The notes beneath the pieces were generated by a model, which was not told where the DNA came from, did not search any database, and saw nothing but the letters and a program-made list of their open reading frames with translations. Of a DNA stretch of 64,000 nt, positions 54,778-62,795 are shown one piece after another. A program made the position numbers and the translations under genes. The DNA lies in assembly GCA_017441385.1 (NCBI GenBank), contig JAFRXY010000107.1:1-64000 (forward strand), written 5' to 3'. This DNA comes from Clostridia bacterium. GTDB lineage: Bacteria > Bacillota > Clostridia > Oscillospirales > Acutalibacteraceae. The first letter of the stretch is position 1. Every line of letters begins with the position of its first letter.

Positions 54778-56570
54778 AGGCAGTAATATTCAATTCAGGT
54801 CTTGGAAAGCGGATGGGCGGACTGACCGAACACAACCACAAGTCAATGGTGCGGCTGCAAAACGGCGAGTCGATTTTTGAGCGGCAGCTCAGGCTTCTGC
54901 ACGAATGCGGCATTGATGAATTTGTCGTCACGGTCGGGCCGTTCAAGGAGCAGCTTCTCCAAGCAAGCAAAGCCCCCCACCTTGCTGGCTGTCAGTTCAC
55001 ATTTGTGGAAAATCCGATCTATGACAGAACCAATTACATCTATTCCATGTTCCTCGCCAAAGAGCACATCACCGGCGACCTGCTGTTCATGCACGGAGAT
55101 CTGGTGTTTGACAAGGCGCTGGTCAGGGCGATTATCAACTCCCCTCTTCCCTCTCTGGGCTGCGTCAACCGCAAAAAAGCCCTTCCGGAGAAGGACTTCA
55201 AGGCGAGAATAGAGGGAGGCTGCATCAGGGAAGTTTCGGTGAGTATTTTCGATAACAATTGCTTTGCCTTCCAGCCGTTCTACAAACTCAGCGCTTCTGA
55301 CGCGGCCGCGTGGGTCGGACAGGTGGAGAAATTCATTGCGGAAGGCAAGGATCAATGCTACGCCGAGAACGCCATGAACGAAATATTCCCTCAGCTTTCG
55401 GTCAGGGAATTCGACTACAGCGGGTATTACGTGGACGAGGTGGACACCGCCGAAGATCTGGCGAGAGTTTCTTCCGAGATTCGCCGCTTCGATTTTGCCC
55501 AGCAGGAAATGTACAGCGGAATCGGCAGCCTCGGTGAAATCATGAAGCGGTACGGCTTGAAAAAAGCGTTTGTCGTGTGCGGCGTTCCGAAGGCAATGCT
55601 TGCTGAATTTGACTTCCCGCACGAGGTGTTTGACCAATTCACTCCCAACCCGCGATATGAGGAAGTGTGCAGCGGCGTCGAAAAATTCCTCAGCAGCGAA
55701 TGCGACTGCATTGTATCCTTCGGAGGAGGAAGCGCCATCGACGTTGCCAAATGCATCAAGCTGTATTCCGTCATGGACAGCAGCAAGCCGTACATCGACC
55801 AGCCGCACCGATTTAACGCCACCAAGCACATTGCCATACCGACTACCGCCGGAACGGGAAGTGAATCCACCCGATATTCCGTGATCTATTACAACGGGGT
55901 CAAGCAATCGATTACCGACGACGGCATTCTTCCCGACGCCTATATTTCCGACGCTTCCCTGCTGAAGGGACTTCCGGAATATCACAAAAAATCCGCTATG
56001 CTGGACGCGCTTTGTCACGCCGTGGAATCGATGTGGTCGGTCAATGCAGACGAAGAAAGCGCGGAATACTCCGCATCCGCGCTCCTAAAAATTCTGGCCA
56101 ATTACCGGGCCTATCTGAACGGCGATGAAGCCGCAGCCGGCGAAATTCTTTCCGCGTCCAATCTCGCCGGCCGCGCGATCAATATTTCACAGACCACGGC
56201 GGCTCACGCCATGTGTTACAAGATGACTTCGGTATTCGGCATTGCTCACGGGCACGCGGCGGCGCTCTGCCTGCCCGAAGTGTGGCATTACATCGCGGAG
56301 CACACAGACAGCTGCATTGACCCAAGAGGGAAAGGCCATCTGGCCGGGGTCATCGACCGACTGTCGGGCTGCTTCGGCTGCGACACGGTGGAACAATCCA
56401 TCGAAAGGTACAGGGATATTCTTTCCGAACTGCAACTCAGAGAGGTTGCATGCTCCGATGAGAAAATCCTCAATAAGCTTTCCGATTCGGTCAATCCCGA
56501 GCGGCTGGGCAATTGCCCTGTTCCTCTGGGCCGTGAAGCGCTGTCAGATATGTATCGAAGAATCCTCTGA
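54774..56570 (+). CDS. Nucleotidyltransferase - iron-containing alcohol dehydrogenase fusion
   Basis: A 598-residue protein. Residues 1-230: sugar-nucleotidyltransferase-type domain, VIFNSGLGKRMGGLT and conserved Asp/Lys, like LicC/PntC phosphocholine or 2-AEP cytidylyltransferases. Residues about 245-598: Fe-dependent alcohol dehydrogenase with SFGGGSAIDVAKC, PTTAGTGSE, and metal ligands in DALCH and AHGHAAAL. In this operon the reductase domain should reduce phosphonoacetaldehyde to 2-hydroxyethylphosphonate, and the transferase domain may activate it as a CMP derivative. Product is inferred; family calls are sure. Confidence 0.85.
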   Translation: MKAVIFNSGLGKRMGGLTEHNHKSMVRLQNGESIFERQLRLLHECGIDEFVVTVGPFKEQLLQASKAPHLAGCQFTFVENPIYDRTNYIYSMFLAKEHITGDLLFMHGDLVFDKALVRAIINSPLPSLGCVNRKKALPEKDFKARIEGGCIREVSVSIFDNNCFAFQPFYKLSASDAAAWVGQVEKFIAEGKDQCYAENAMNEIFPQLSVREFDYSGYYVDEVDTAEDLARVSSEIRRFDFAQQEMYSGIGSLGEIMKRYGLKKAFVVCGVPKAMLAEFDFPHEVFDQFTPNPRYEEVCSGVEKFLSSECDCIVSFGGGSAIDVAKCIKLYSVMDSSKPYIDQPHRFNATKHIAIPTTAGTGSESTRYSVIYYNGVKQSITDDGILPDAYISDASLLKGLPEYHKKSAMLDALCHAVESMWSVNADEESAEYSASALLKILANYRAYLNGDEAAAGEILSASNLAGRAINISQTTAAHAMCYKMTSVFGIAHGHAAALCLPEVWHYIAEHTDSCIDPRGKGHLAGVIDRLSGCFGCDTVEQSIERYRDILSELQLREVACSDEKILNKLSDSVNPERLGNCPVPLGREALSDMYRRIL

Positions 56571-56611
56571 AGCCTGTCCGAAATCTGATTCACACGGTTG
56601 CTGACGGCTTG

Positions 56612-57559
56612 CTAATTGGAATTTGCCTTTTTATAATCGCCGTAGAGCGCACGTTTGACCGAAATAATTACCCATATGGCAAATTGACCGAAAGAGCTGA
56701 ATTGCCTTTTGCAGTCCCGCCAGTCGGAAAGCCTGCGGTACTTTTTGAAAACGCCCGCCGCCACAGGGGTGATTCCGTCAAACGACCACATATTATGCCC
56801 CGCGAAATGCACGATGCAGGGGTTGTTAAGGGCAAATTCCATCTCTTCGGCAGTGTAATAGAAATCGGGGATTCTGCTGACCATTTTGGGAATATCCCTT
56901 TTGCAGATCATCCACATCATATTGAATTCCGGAGGCAGAATCACCATCTCGTGCCCCAGCACATAATTGATGGCATCCTGATCAGGGTAAAGAAGATCTT
57001 CCGGAAAGCTGTTGATATATTCGATAATCCGGCGTGAAGCGTCAAGCCCGATCCAGCGTGCCGTGTCAATCACCAGCACGCCGGAATTGATGTAGTTGCA
57101 ATCCGGATCCATTTCCAGCGCCTGCTTGCGCGGGGAATTATCCGCGTCTGTGACGGCGGCCAGACACTTGCCGCCGAGTTCAATGGTAAACAGCTCCGTC
57201 ACGGGTCTGTCCATCAGAAGGTCGCAGTCCAGATAGATCAGCCTGTCCATATCGCTGTAAATTCCGGGCAATTCATTCAGAAAGAGCCTTCCGTATATCG
57301 CCCTGTGCCAGCGGGTTTTGACCTTCGGCACTACCGTGTTCAGCTTACTGTCAATATCGTAAAAAATCATCTCGGCATTTTTAAATCGCGCCGCCTGTTT
57401 CCGGAGTCTTTCTCTGTTCGGCTCGGTAATTCCGCAGTCCATCACAAAAAGCCTGACTTTATCGACTTCGGGGCACATATTGTGCATGACAGAATAGGTG
57501 CATATGCCGAGATTTTTTACGTAATTGTCATCGGATACAAACAGAAAATCAGCAGTCAA
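56612..57559 (-). CDS. Family 8 glycosyltransferase
   Basis: A 315-residue GT8: DFLFVSDDNYV, the DxD in YLDCDLLMDRP, NYINSGVLVIDTARW and DQDAINYVL with IVHFAGHNMW close to the C-terminus. These enzymes transfer galactose or glucose from UDP-sugars to surface glycans. TTG 57559 is chosen since AAAGGA lies 9 bases upstream. Convergent with the phosphonate operon, so a shared surface-glycan role is suggestive only. The 41-base gap to the fusion gene has no clear terminator. Confidence 0.85.
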   Translation of the reverse strand: MTADFLFVSDDNYVKNLGICTYSVMHNMCPEVDKVRLFVMDCGITEPNRERLRKQAARFKNAEMIFYDIDSKLNTVVPKVKTRWHRAIYGRLFLNELPGIYSDMDRLIYLDCDLLMDRPVTELFTIELGGKCLAAVTDADNSPRKQALEMDPDCNYINSGVLVIDTARWIGLDASRRIIEYINSFPEDLLYPDQDAINYVLGHEMVILPPEFNMMWMICKRDIPKMVSRIPDFYYTAEEMEFALNNPCIVHFAGHNMWSFDGITPVAAGVFKKYRRLSDWRDCKRQFSSFGQFAIWVIISVKRALYGDYKKANSN

Positions 57560-57596
57560 TTTTATCAATCCTTTGTTTTTTCTATTTTTCTTTTGA

Positions 57597-58337
57597 TCAT
57601 TCCGTGGATTTGCTTTCATTCCACCGCAAAAGTCCGCTGAAAATACAGTAAGCCACCTTGTACTGATATTCGTCGGTGGAGAGAAGCGCTTCTTCCTCTT
57701 GGTTGGAAAGAAATCCGCATTCACACAGCACGGCGGTATTCTGCGCGTGATAAAAAAGATAGAGGTTTTTTCCGGTCTTCACGATTTCACGCGGCTTTTC
57801 AGGCTGTAGCTTTGCGTTGCATTCGGTCTGGATAAATTGCGCGAGTTCCTTGCTTCCGGCTTCGTTTGGGGAATAGAATATCTGCGCCCCGCGCACTGAG
57901 CTGCTGCCTGCCAGCTTGTTCTGATGAATGCTGATCAGCACCGAACCGGGATAGAGCCTTGTCAGATTCAGGCGGTTACGCATATCGCTGATCTTCTTTC
58001 GCCTGACGCTGGTATCCTCGCTGTCGTTAAGAGCGCGGTCGGAATCCCGTGTCATCACCACCGAAAAGCCCGCGTCGTTCAGCATATCCCGCAGTTTAAG
58101 CGACACGGCAAGATTCACGTCCTTTTCAATCGTGCCGTTTACGCCCACCGCGCCGCCGTCAAATCCCCCGTGTCCGGGATCGATGATAATCACTCTGGCG
58201 CCGTTCTCCGCGACAGTAAAAGAATCCGCAGCCGATGCCGGCGCAATTTCCCGGTTGATGGCAATCGTTCCCACGAGCAAAAGGCCTGTAAACGCCAGAA
58301 ACCAATGCCGCGCACGCACTTCAATAATTCCCTTCAT
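57597..58337 (-). CDS. cwlD: N-acetylmuramoyl-L-alanine amidase, CwlD type
   Basis: A 246-residue amidase_3: signal-anchor (about residues 10-27), IIIDPGHGGFDGGAVG (zinc His), EKDVNLAVSLKLRDML, ISIHQNKLA (zinc His) and CGFLSNQEEE (catalytic Glu). CwlD starts muramic-delta-lactam formation in spore cortex, needed for germination. Overall length and the NDSEDTSVRRKKISDMRNR stretch match CwlD. GGAAGGGG is 8 bases before Met 58337. Confidence 0.9.
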   Translation of the reverse strand: MKGIIEVRARHWFLAFTGLLLVGTIAINREIAPASAADSFTVAENGARVIIIDPGHGGFDGGAVGVNGTIEKDVNLAVSLKLRDMLNDAGFSVVMTRDSDRALNDSEDTSVRRKKISDMRNRLNLTRLYPGSVLISIHQNKLAGSSSVRGAQIFYSPNEAGSKELAQFIQTECNAKLQPEKPREIVKTGKNLYLFYHAQNTAVLCECGFLSNQEEEALLSTDEYQYKVAYCIFSGLLRWNESKSTE

Positions 58338-58417
58338 GGCAAAGTCCCCTTCCATTATCTTCTCTGTGCACACTATACAATATGGAGGGGGATGGTATTT
58401 TATGCCTCCAAGCGACA

Positions 58418-58984
58418 TTACATAGGCTTGTCGTCGGCAAGGGAATCGTAGTGGCGGTAGTAATTGCCGGTTTCTATATCCTTCCAGCCGAAAATGCCTT
58501 CGTTCAGCAGAATACAGCTGTGCTTGCTGCCCCCTTTCGGAAGGGAAACCGAGCCGGGATTGATATACATGCAGCCGTTCACGTCCTTCAGCTCGGGAAG
58601 ATGCGTGTGTCCGAAAAGCAGAATGTCTCCCTCAGGGAACGCAGGAAGGCTGGCGGCATTCAGATTGTGTCCGTGGGTGGCATAGATGAGCTTATTGCCC
58701 ACCGGAATGACGGCGTATTCCGCCATTACCGGAAATGGCAGCACCATCAGATCGACATCGGCGTCGCAGTTGCCCCTCACACAGAACACCCTGTCCTTCA
58801 CCTTTTCCAGCAACGCAACCACCTTTTTGGGGTCATACTCTTTTGGCAGGGCGTTTCTGGGGCCGTGATAGAGAATGTCCCCCAGAAGAAGCAGCCTGTC
58901 GGCTTTTTCCTCCTCAAAAATATTCAGCATAAGGTCGCAATAATACGCCGACCCGTGAATATCGGACGCTATCATAAGTTTCAT
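58418..58984 (-). CDS. yfcE: YfcE-family metallophosphodiesterase
   Basis: A 188-residue calcineurin-like phosphoesterase: MIASDIHGS, LLGDILYHGP, CVRGNCDADVD, ATHGHN and FGHTHLPEL cover all metal motifs. It hydrolyses phosphodiesters in vitro; natural substrate unknown. GGAGG lies 12 bases before Met 58984. Confidence 0.93.
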   Translation of the reverse strand: MKLMIASDIHGSAYYCDLMLNIFEEEKADRLLLLGDILYHGPRNALPKEYDPKKVVALLEKVKDRVFCVRGNCDADVDLMVLPFPVMAEYAVIPVGNKLIYATHGHNLNAASLPAFPEGDILLFGHTHLPELKDVNGCMYINPGSVSLPKGGSKHSCILLNEGIFGWKDIETGNYYRHYDSLADDKPM

Positions 58985-59018
58985 ATTTTTTTCAAAACCT
59001 CCGTTTTTTGCTTTTTCG

Positions 59019-59483
59019 TTATGAACCGGAAACACCCGAACTGTCCGGCTCATCGGAATCGTTCAGATCAGAATCCGACACCCTTTCTTCACAGGCTTCT
59101 TCACAAACGCCTTTTGTTCCGTTTTCGGAATACCGGTCTTCTTCATAAGCCGCGCAATCAGCAGCTTCTGCGGAGGACTTTGCGTCGGTCAGGCCGCTGC
59201 TGAATACCGCCCCCAGCACCGCCCCTCCGGCGATAAAGATCACCAGCGCGGCAGCCGACAAACAGGCAATCCATTTCACATTGATCTTCCTTGGGCCGGT
59301 ACTTCCCGCCTGATGAGCCTGAATGTCTCCCGCAAAAAATTCCTCAAAGCTCTCAGCGGGTTCGCCTGACGCAATTCTACCCGCGATATCCGAAAAGGGC
59401 AGCGGCGGTAACTTCGCGGTAAGTTCTCTGACCGAATCACCTATTCGTTTTTCCGCATCATACCAATCATCTCTGTCCTGCAT
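59019..59483 (-). CDS. Membrane-anchored protein, probable anti-sigma factor
   Basis: A 154-residue protein: cytoplasmic N-terminal 70 residues (RIGDSVRELTAKLPPLPFSDIAGRI) without zinc motif, one membrane helix (about 72-95) and an acidic extracytoplasmic tail. No family signature, but its position right behind an ECF sigma gene, spaced 17 bases, and topology fit an anti-sigma factor. GGGGAG precedes the ATG. Confidence 0.55.
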   Translation of the reverse strand: MQDRDDWYDAEKRIGDSVRELTAKLPPLPFSDIAGRIASGEPAESFEEFFAGDIQAHQAGSTGPRKINVKWIACLSAAALVIFIAGGAVLGAVFSSGLTDAKSSAEAADCAAYEEDRYSENGTKGVCEEACEERVSDSDLNDSDEPDSSGVSGS

Positions 59484-59500
59484 GCTTCCGCTCCCCCTTT

Positions 59501-60037
59501 TTATTCGCTCATCAGCTTTTTCAGCTTTTTGACGGCTTCGGCGTGGCGCCATTTGACGGTGCCAAGCGGCTGCCCGAGTATGTCGGCGATTTCCCTCAGT
59601 GTCAGCCCCGAAACCGCGTGAAGCGACACAACCTGTCTTTCCTCAGGTGTAATGGCGGCCATCGCCTGCGACAGCGCGGCGGAATTCACCGCGCTGTCTT
59701 CCACATTCCGGCTGTCGGGAATCTGCCCGTCCAGCTCCTGTGTTACGGTGCGGTTCTTCTCGAAGTGACCCATTGCCAGCCTGCCGGCGATGCGGTAGAC
59801 CCACGCTCTTCCCTTTCCCTGCGCGGCAAACTTCGGCGCGTATCTGTACACCCTTACGAAGGTATCCTGCGCCAGATCTTCCGCGGTCTGCCTGTCGCCG
59901 CCCAGCACGGAGCAGAGATAGCCAAGTATTTCGCTATACATCGCTTTGTAAAGCTCTTCCAGAGCAATCATATCCCCTGCCGCTATTTTCAGAATCAATC
60001 GATCGGCCGCCTGTCCGTCAAGCATTCCCCCGGACAT
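59501..60037 (-). CDS. ECF-type sigma factor
   Basis: A 178-residue sigma factor: region 2 LYKAMYSEILGYLCSVLGGDRQTAEDLAQDTFVRVYRY...RAWVYRIAGRLAMGHFEK; region 4 ITPEERQVVSLHAVSGLTLREIADILGQPLGTVKWRHAEAVKKL. Different from the sigma at 24253. Met 60037 is favoured by GGGAAG 8 bases upstream. Probably regulates the following membrane protein gene among others. Confidence 0.9.
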   Translation of the reverse strand: MSGGMLDGQAADRLILKIAAGDMIALEELYKAMYSEILGYLCSVLGGDRQTAEDLAQDTFVRVYRYAPKFAAQGKGRAWVYRIAGRLAMGHFEKNRTVTQELDGQIPDSRNVEDSAVNSAALSQAMAAITPEERQVVSLHAVSGLTLREIADILGQPLGTVKWRHAEAVKKLKKLMSE

Positions 60038-60190
60038 TTTCATCACTTCCCGCCTGTATAGTTAACCTCCGAAAGAGGAATACGGTTGGTTTTCCGCTAT
60101 AAAAATATTTTCGCATATCCTACATAAAAATGCAACATATTTTTTTGCGGATTTTTCAAAGTAATCGTAAAAATGCCAAGTAAAAAAATA

Positions 60191-60219
60191 TTGCCTTTGG
60201 TGAAGGATGATGGTATAAT
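60191..60219 (+). promoter_or_regulatory. SigA-type promoter for pyrB
   Basis: TTGCCT (60191-60196) and TATAAT (60214-60219) spaced 17 bases. Its position rules out a start at 60231. Confidence 0.6.
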
Positions 60220-60260
60220 GGTTTTGTAATATGTCAGCATTATTGGGGGTTATGGAAACA

Positions 60261-61328
60261 ATGTCAGTAAGAAACCTGATTGACTTAAACCAGCTTACAC
60301 CGGAAGAACTGGACGATATTACGGATATGGCATGCCGCATCAGCCGGCATCCTTCCCATTACAGCAGCGCCTGCCGGGACAAGCTCATGGCCACGCTGTT
60401 CTACGAGCCTTCCACCCGCACCCAGATGTCCTTTCAGTCCGCGATGCTGCGGGTCGGCGGCAAGATCATCGGCTTTGACAACCCCGGCGCAACTTCCGTC
60501 GCCAAAGGAGAAAGTCTCAAGGATACCGTTACCGTGCTGAGCGGCTACACCGATATTCTCACGATCCGTCACCCCGTCGAAGGCGCCGCGATGGCCGCGT
60601 CGCTCTATTCCAGCGTGCCTGTGATCAACGCGGGCGACGGCGGACATCTTCACCCGACCCAGACACTCACCGATGTGGTTACCCTCCGCAACGTCGCGGG
60701 CAGAACCGACCGTCTCGTGGTCGGCATGTGCGGCGATCTCGCCAACGGAAGAACGGTACATTCCCTCTGCAAATGCATGGCTCGCTTCGGCGGGAATTCC
60801 TTTGTCTTCATCTCCACAAAAGAGCTTGCCATGCCGCAGTACATCAAGGATTTTGTCACCGCCTACGGCTGCCAATATTCCGAAGTCCGCACCATTGAAG
60901 AAGCCATTCCCTATCTCGATGTACTGTATATGACCCGCATCCAGCGCGAACGCTTTGCCAAACCGGAAGAATACGAGGCGCAGAAAGGCGTGTATGTGCT
61001 TGACGGCAGAAAGATGGCGCTCGGCAAGCCCGATCTCTGTGTGCTTCACCCGCTCCCCCGCGTCGATGAAATTTCCTATGAAGTGGACGACGACCCGCGT
61101 GCTTACTACTTCAAGCAGACGCTCTACGGCATGTACGGCAGAATGGCGCTCATTATCCGTCTGACTTCCGAACACGGCAGCATGCAGCCTGAAAAGCCGG
61201 TAACGGATCCGGAATTTGTGTGCCATAATCCGAAATGCATTACCCATATCGAGCATTATTTGCCACAGATCTCCATCGACACCCCGAAGGGCAAGATCTG
61301 CGCCTACTGCGAACATCATGCGAAGTGA
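60261..61328 (+). CDS. pyrB: Aspartate carbamoyltransferase fused to a PyrI-type zinc domain
   Basis: A 355-residue protein. Residues 1-300: ATCase catalytic chain with FYEPSTRTQMSF (51-55 STRTQ), KGESLKDTV, HPTQTLTD and LHPLPRVDEI. Residues about 310-355: a zinc ribbon C321-x4-C326...C347-x2-C350 with CHNPKCITHIEH, closely resembling the PyrI C-terminal zinc domain (CPNSNCISHAE). No nucleotide-binding PyrI domain. First step of UMP synthesis after carbamoyl phosphate. Met 60261 is favoured; GGGGG lies 11 bases upstream. Confidence 0.92.
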   Translation: MSVRNLIDLNQLTPEELDDITDMACRISRHPSHYSSACRDKLMATLFYEPSTRTQMSFQSAMLRVGGKIIGFDNPGATSVAKGESLKDTVTVLSGYTDILTIRHPVEGAAMAASLYSSVPVINAGDGGHLHPTQTLTDVVTLRNVAGRTDRLVVGMCGDLANGRTVHSLCKCMARFGGNSFVFISTKELAMPQYIKDFVTAYGCQYSEVRTIEEAIPYLDVLYMTRIQRERFAKPEEYEAQKGVYVLDGRKMALGKPDLCVLHPLPRVDEISYEVDDDPRAYYFKQTLYGMYGRMALIIRLTSEHGSMQPEKPVTDPEFVCHNPKCITHIEHYLPQISIDTPKGKICAYCEHHAK

Positions 61329-61332
61329 GCGT

Positions 61333-61929
61333 ATGAATCCTGTCATCATGACGGTCTTCGGCGGTCCCCGCAGGGACGGTTTTTCCGCCGAAATGCTGAG
61401 AAGATTTACACGTGAATTCCAAGCGGAATTTGTCGGATATGACGCTTACGAACGGAATTACGCTCCCTGCACCGACTGCCGTTATTGCCGGGATGCCGAA
61501 GGCTGCTGCAATGACGACATGGACGGCTTTTTTGCGGATTTTGAAGCCTGCGACGGCATCATTCTCGCTTCTCCGGTCTACAATATGTCCTTCCCCGCGC
61601 CGATGAAGGCCATTCTCGACCGGATGCAGCGGTATTACAGCGCACGCTTCTTCCTTGACAAGCGGCCGCCTGTCGCAAAGCGCAGACCCGTAACGCTGCT
61701 TCTTTCGGCCGGTTCGCCCGACGAGAAGGGCGATATCGCCGCGCGTCAGCTGGAACAGATCTTCACCGTGACCAACTGCGAACTGACCGGCAGGGTTGTG
61801 CTCAGCGGCACCGACGGAGCGGATGACCTTCCCGCACTGATTGACACTGTCGCACCGGAAATAAGATCGGAAGCGGAAAAATTCCGGAAAGCGGCAGACG
61901 ATATCACGTTTTCATCACATAATTCTTAA
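61333..61929 (+). CDS. Flavodoxin-like NAD(P)H-dependent oxidoreductase
   Basis: A 198-residue flavodoxin-fold protein: TVFGGPRRDGFSAEML, a CTDCRYCRDAEGCCNDDMDGFF Cys block, ILASPVYNMSFPAPMKAILDR (flavin phosphate/ring binding). Members reduce FMN, quinones or similar. ATG 61333 or 61318 overlap or abut the pyrB stop, so both genes are co-transcribed. Substrate unknown. Confidence 0.88.
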   Translation: MNPVIMTVFGGPRRDGFSAEMLRRFTREFQAEFVGYDAYERNYAPCTDCRYCRDAEGCCNDDMDGFFADFEACDGIILASPVYNMSFPAPMKAILDRMQRYYSARFFLDKRPPVAKRRPVTLLLSAGSPDEKGDIAARQLEQIFTVTNCELTGRVVLSGTDGADDLPALIDTVAPEIRSEAEKFRKAADDITFSSHNS

Positions 61930-62099
61930 CAAAATTTCACCATTCTAATAACTTTAACACATTAATTTGATGTATAATGAAAGTGTATAAGTGGCATATT
62001 GGCTGATTCAGCCTTTTCAGCCTCAAGACATATTCCTTATCAATTTCAAAAGATTATTGTGGAAAAAGATTATTGTACATACATATGAGGTGTTATTCT

Positions 62100-62795
62100 A
62101 TGAGTTTTTCCAATTCGACGAGCGTACCGATCAGGATTCTTGTTGCCGACGATGAAGACAGAATACGCAAGCTTGTCGGAGATTTTTTAAGCCGTAAAGG
62201 ATATCAGATTATCGAAGCAGCCGACGGCGGCGAAGCGTTGAATATTTGTAATCAGGAGCCTGTCCCCGACCTTGTCATTCTCGATGTCATGATGCCGGTG
62301 CTCGACGGGTGGACGGTTCTTTCCCAAATAAGAAACAGAAGCAACGTGCCGGTCATCCTTCTCACGGCAAAAAGCACCGAAAGCGACCAGCTGGGCGGTT
62401 TCCGTCTGGGCGCGGACGATTACATCACCAAGCCTTTCTCCCCCAGTCTGCTCGTGGCAAGGGTGGAAGCGCTTCTGCGTCGCGGCGGCAAGATCGCCGA
62501 AAGCCGGAGGGTCTGCGGCGACGTAAGCGTTGACGACATGGCGCATGTGGCCTATGTGGGGAATCAGGCTATCGACCTGACTCCCAAGGAATACAACCTG
62601 CTGCTCTATTTTCTGGAGAACAAAGGCATTGCCCTTTCACGGGAAAAAATCCTCAACGGCGTGTGGAATTACGATTACTTCGGCGACCTGCGCACCGTTG
62701 ACACCCACGTCAAGCAACTGCGTTCCAAGCTGGGCGAATCGGGCAACATGATCGTGACGGTACGCGGCGTTGGTTACAGACTTGAGGTGAAGTAA
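62100..62795 (+). CDS. OmpR/PhoB-family response regulator
   Basis: A 231-residue regulator: receiver domain with VADDED, phosphoacceptor D62 in ILDVMMP, and YITKPFSP; winged-helix DNA-binding domain with DLTPKEYNLLLYFLENKGIALSREKILNGVW...TVDTHVKQLRSKL. It pairs with the histidine kinase that starts immediately after its stop. GAGGTG lies 7 bases before the ATG; TATAAT at 61973-61978 is the probable -10. Confidence 0.95.
   Translation: MSFSNSTSVPIRILVADDEDRIRKLVGDFLSRKGYQIIEAADGGEALNICNQEPVPDLVILDVMMPVLDGWTVLSQIRNRSNVPVILLTAKSTESDQLGGFRLGADDYITKPFSPSLLVARVEALLRRGGKIAESRRVCGDVSVDDMAHVAYVGNQAIDLTPKEYNLLLYFLENKGIALSREKILNGVWNYDYFGDLRTVDTHVKQLRSKLGESGNMIVTVRGVGYRLEVK

Noticed and set aside
54843-56018. 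A 391-codon antisense frame in the fusion gene
   Set aside because: Shadow of the nucleotidyltransferase-ADH fusion, which has all motifs.
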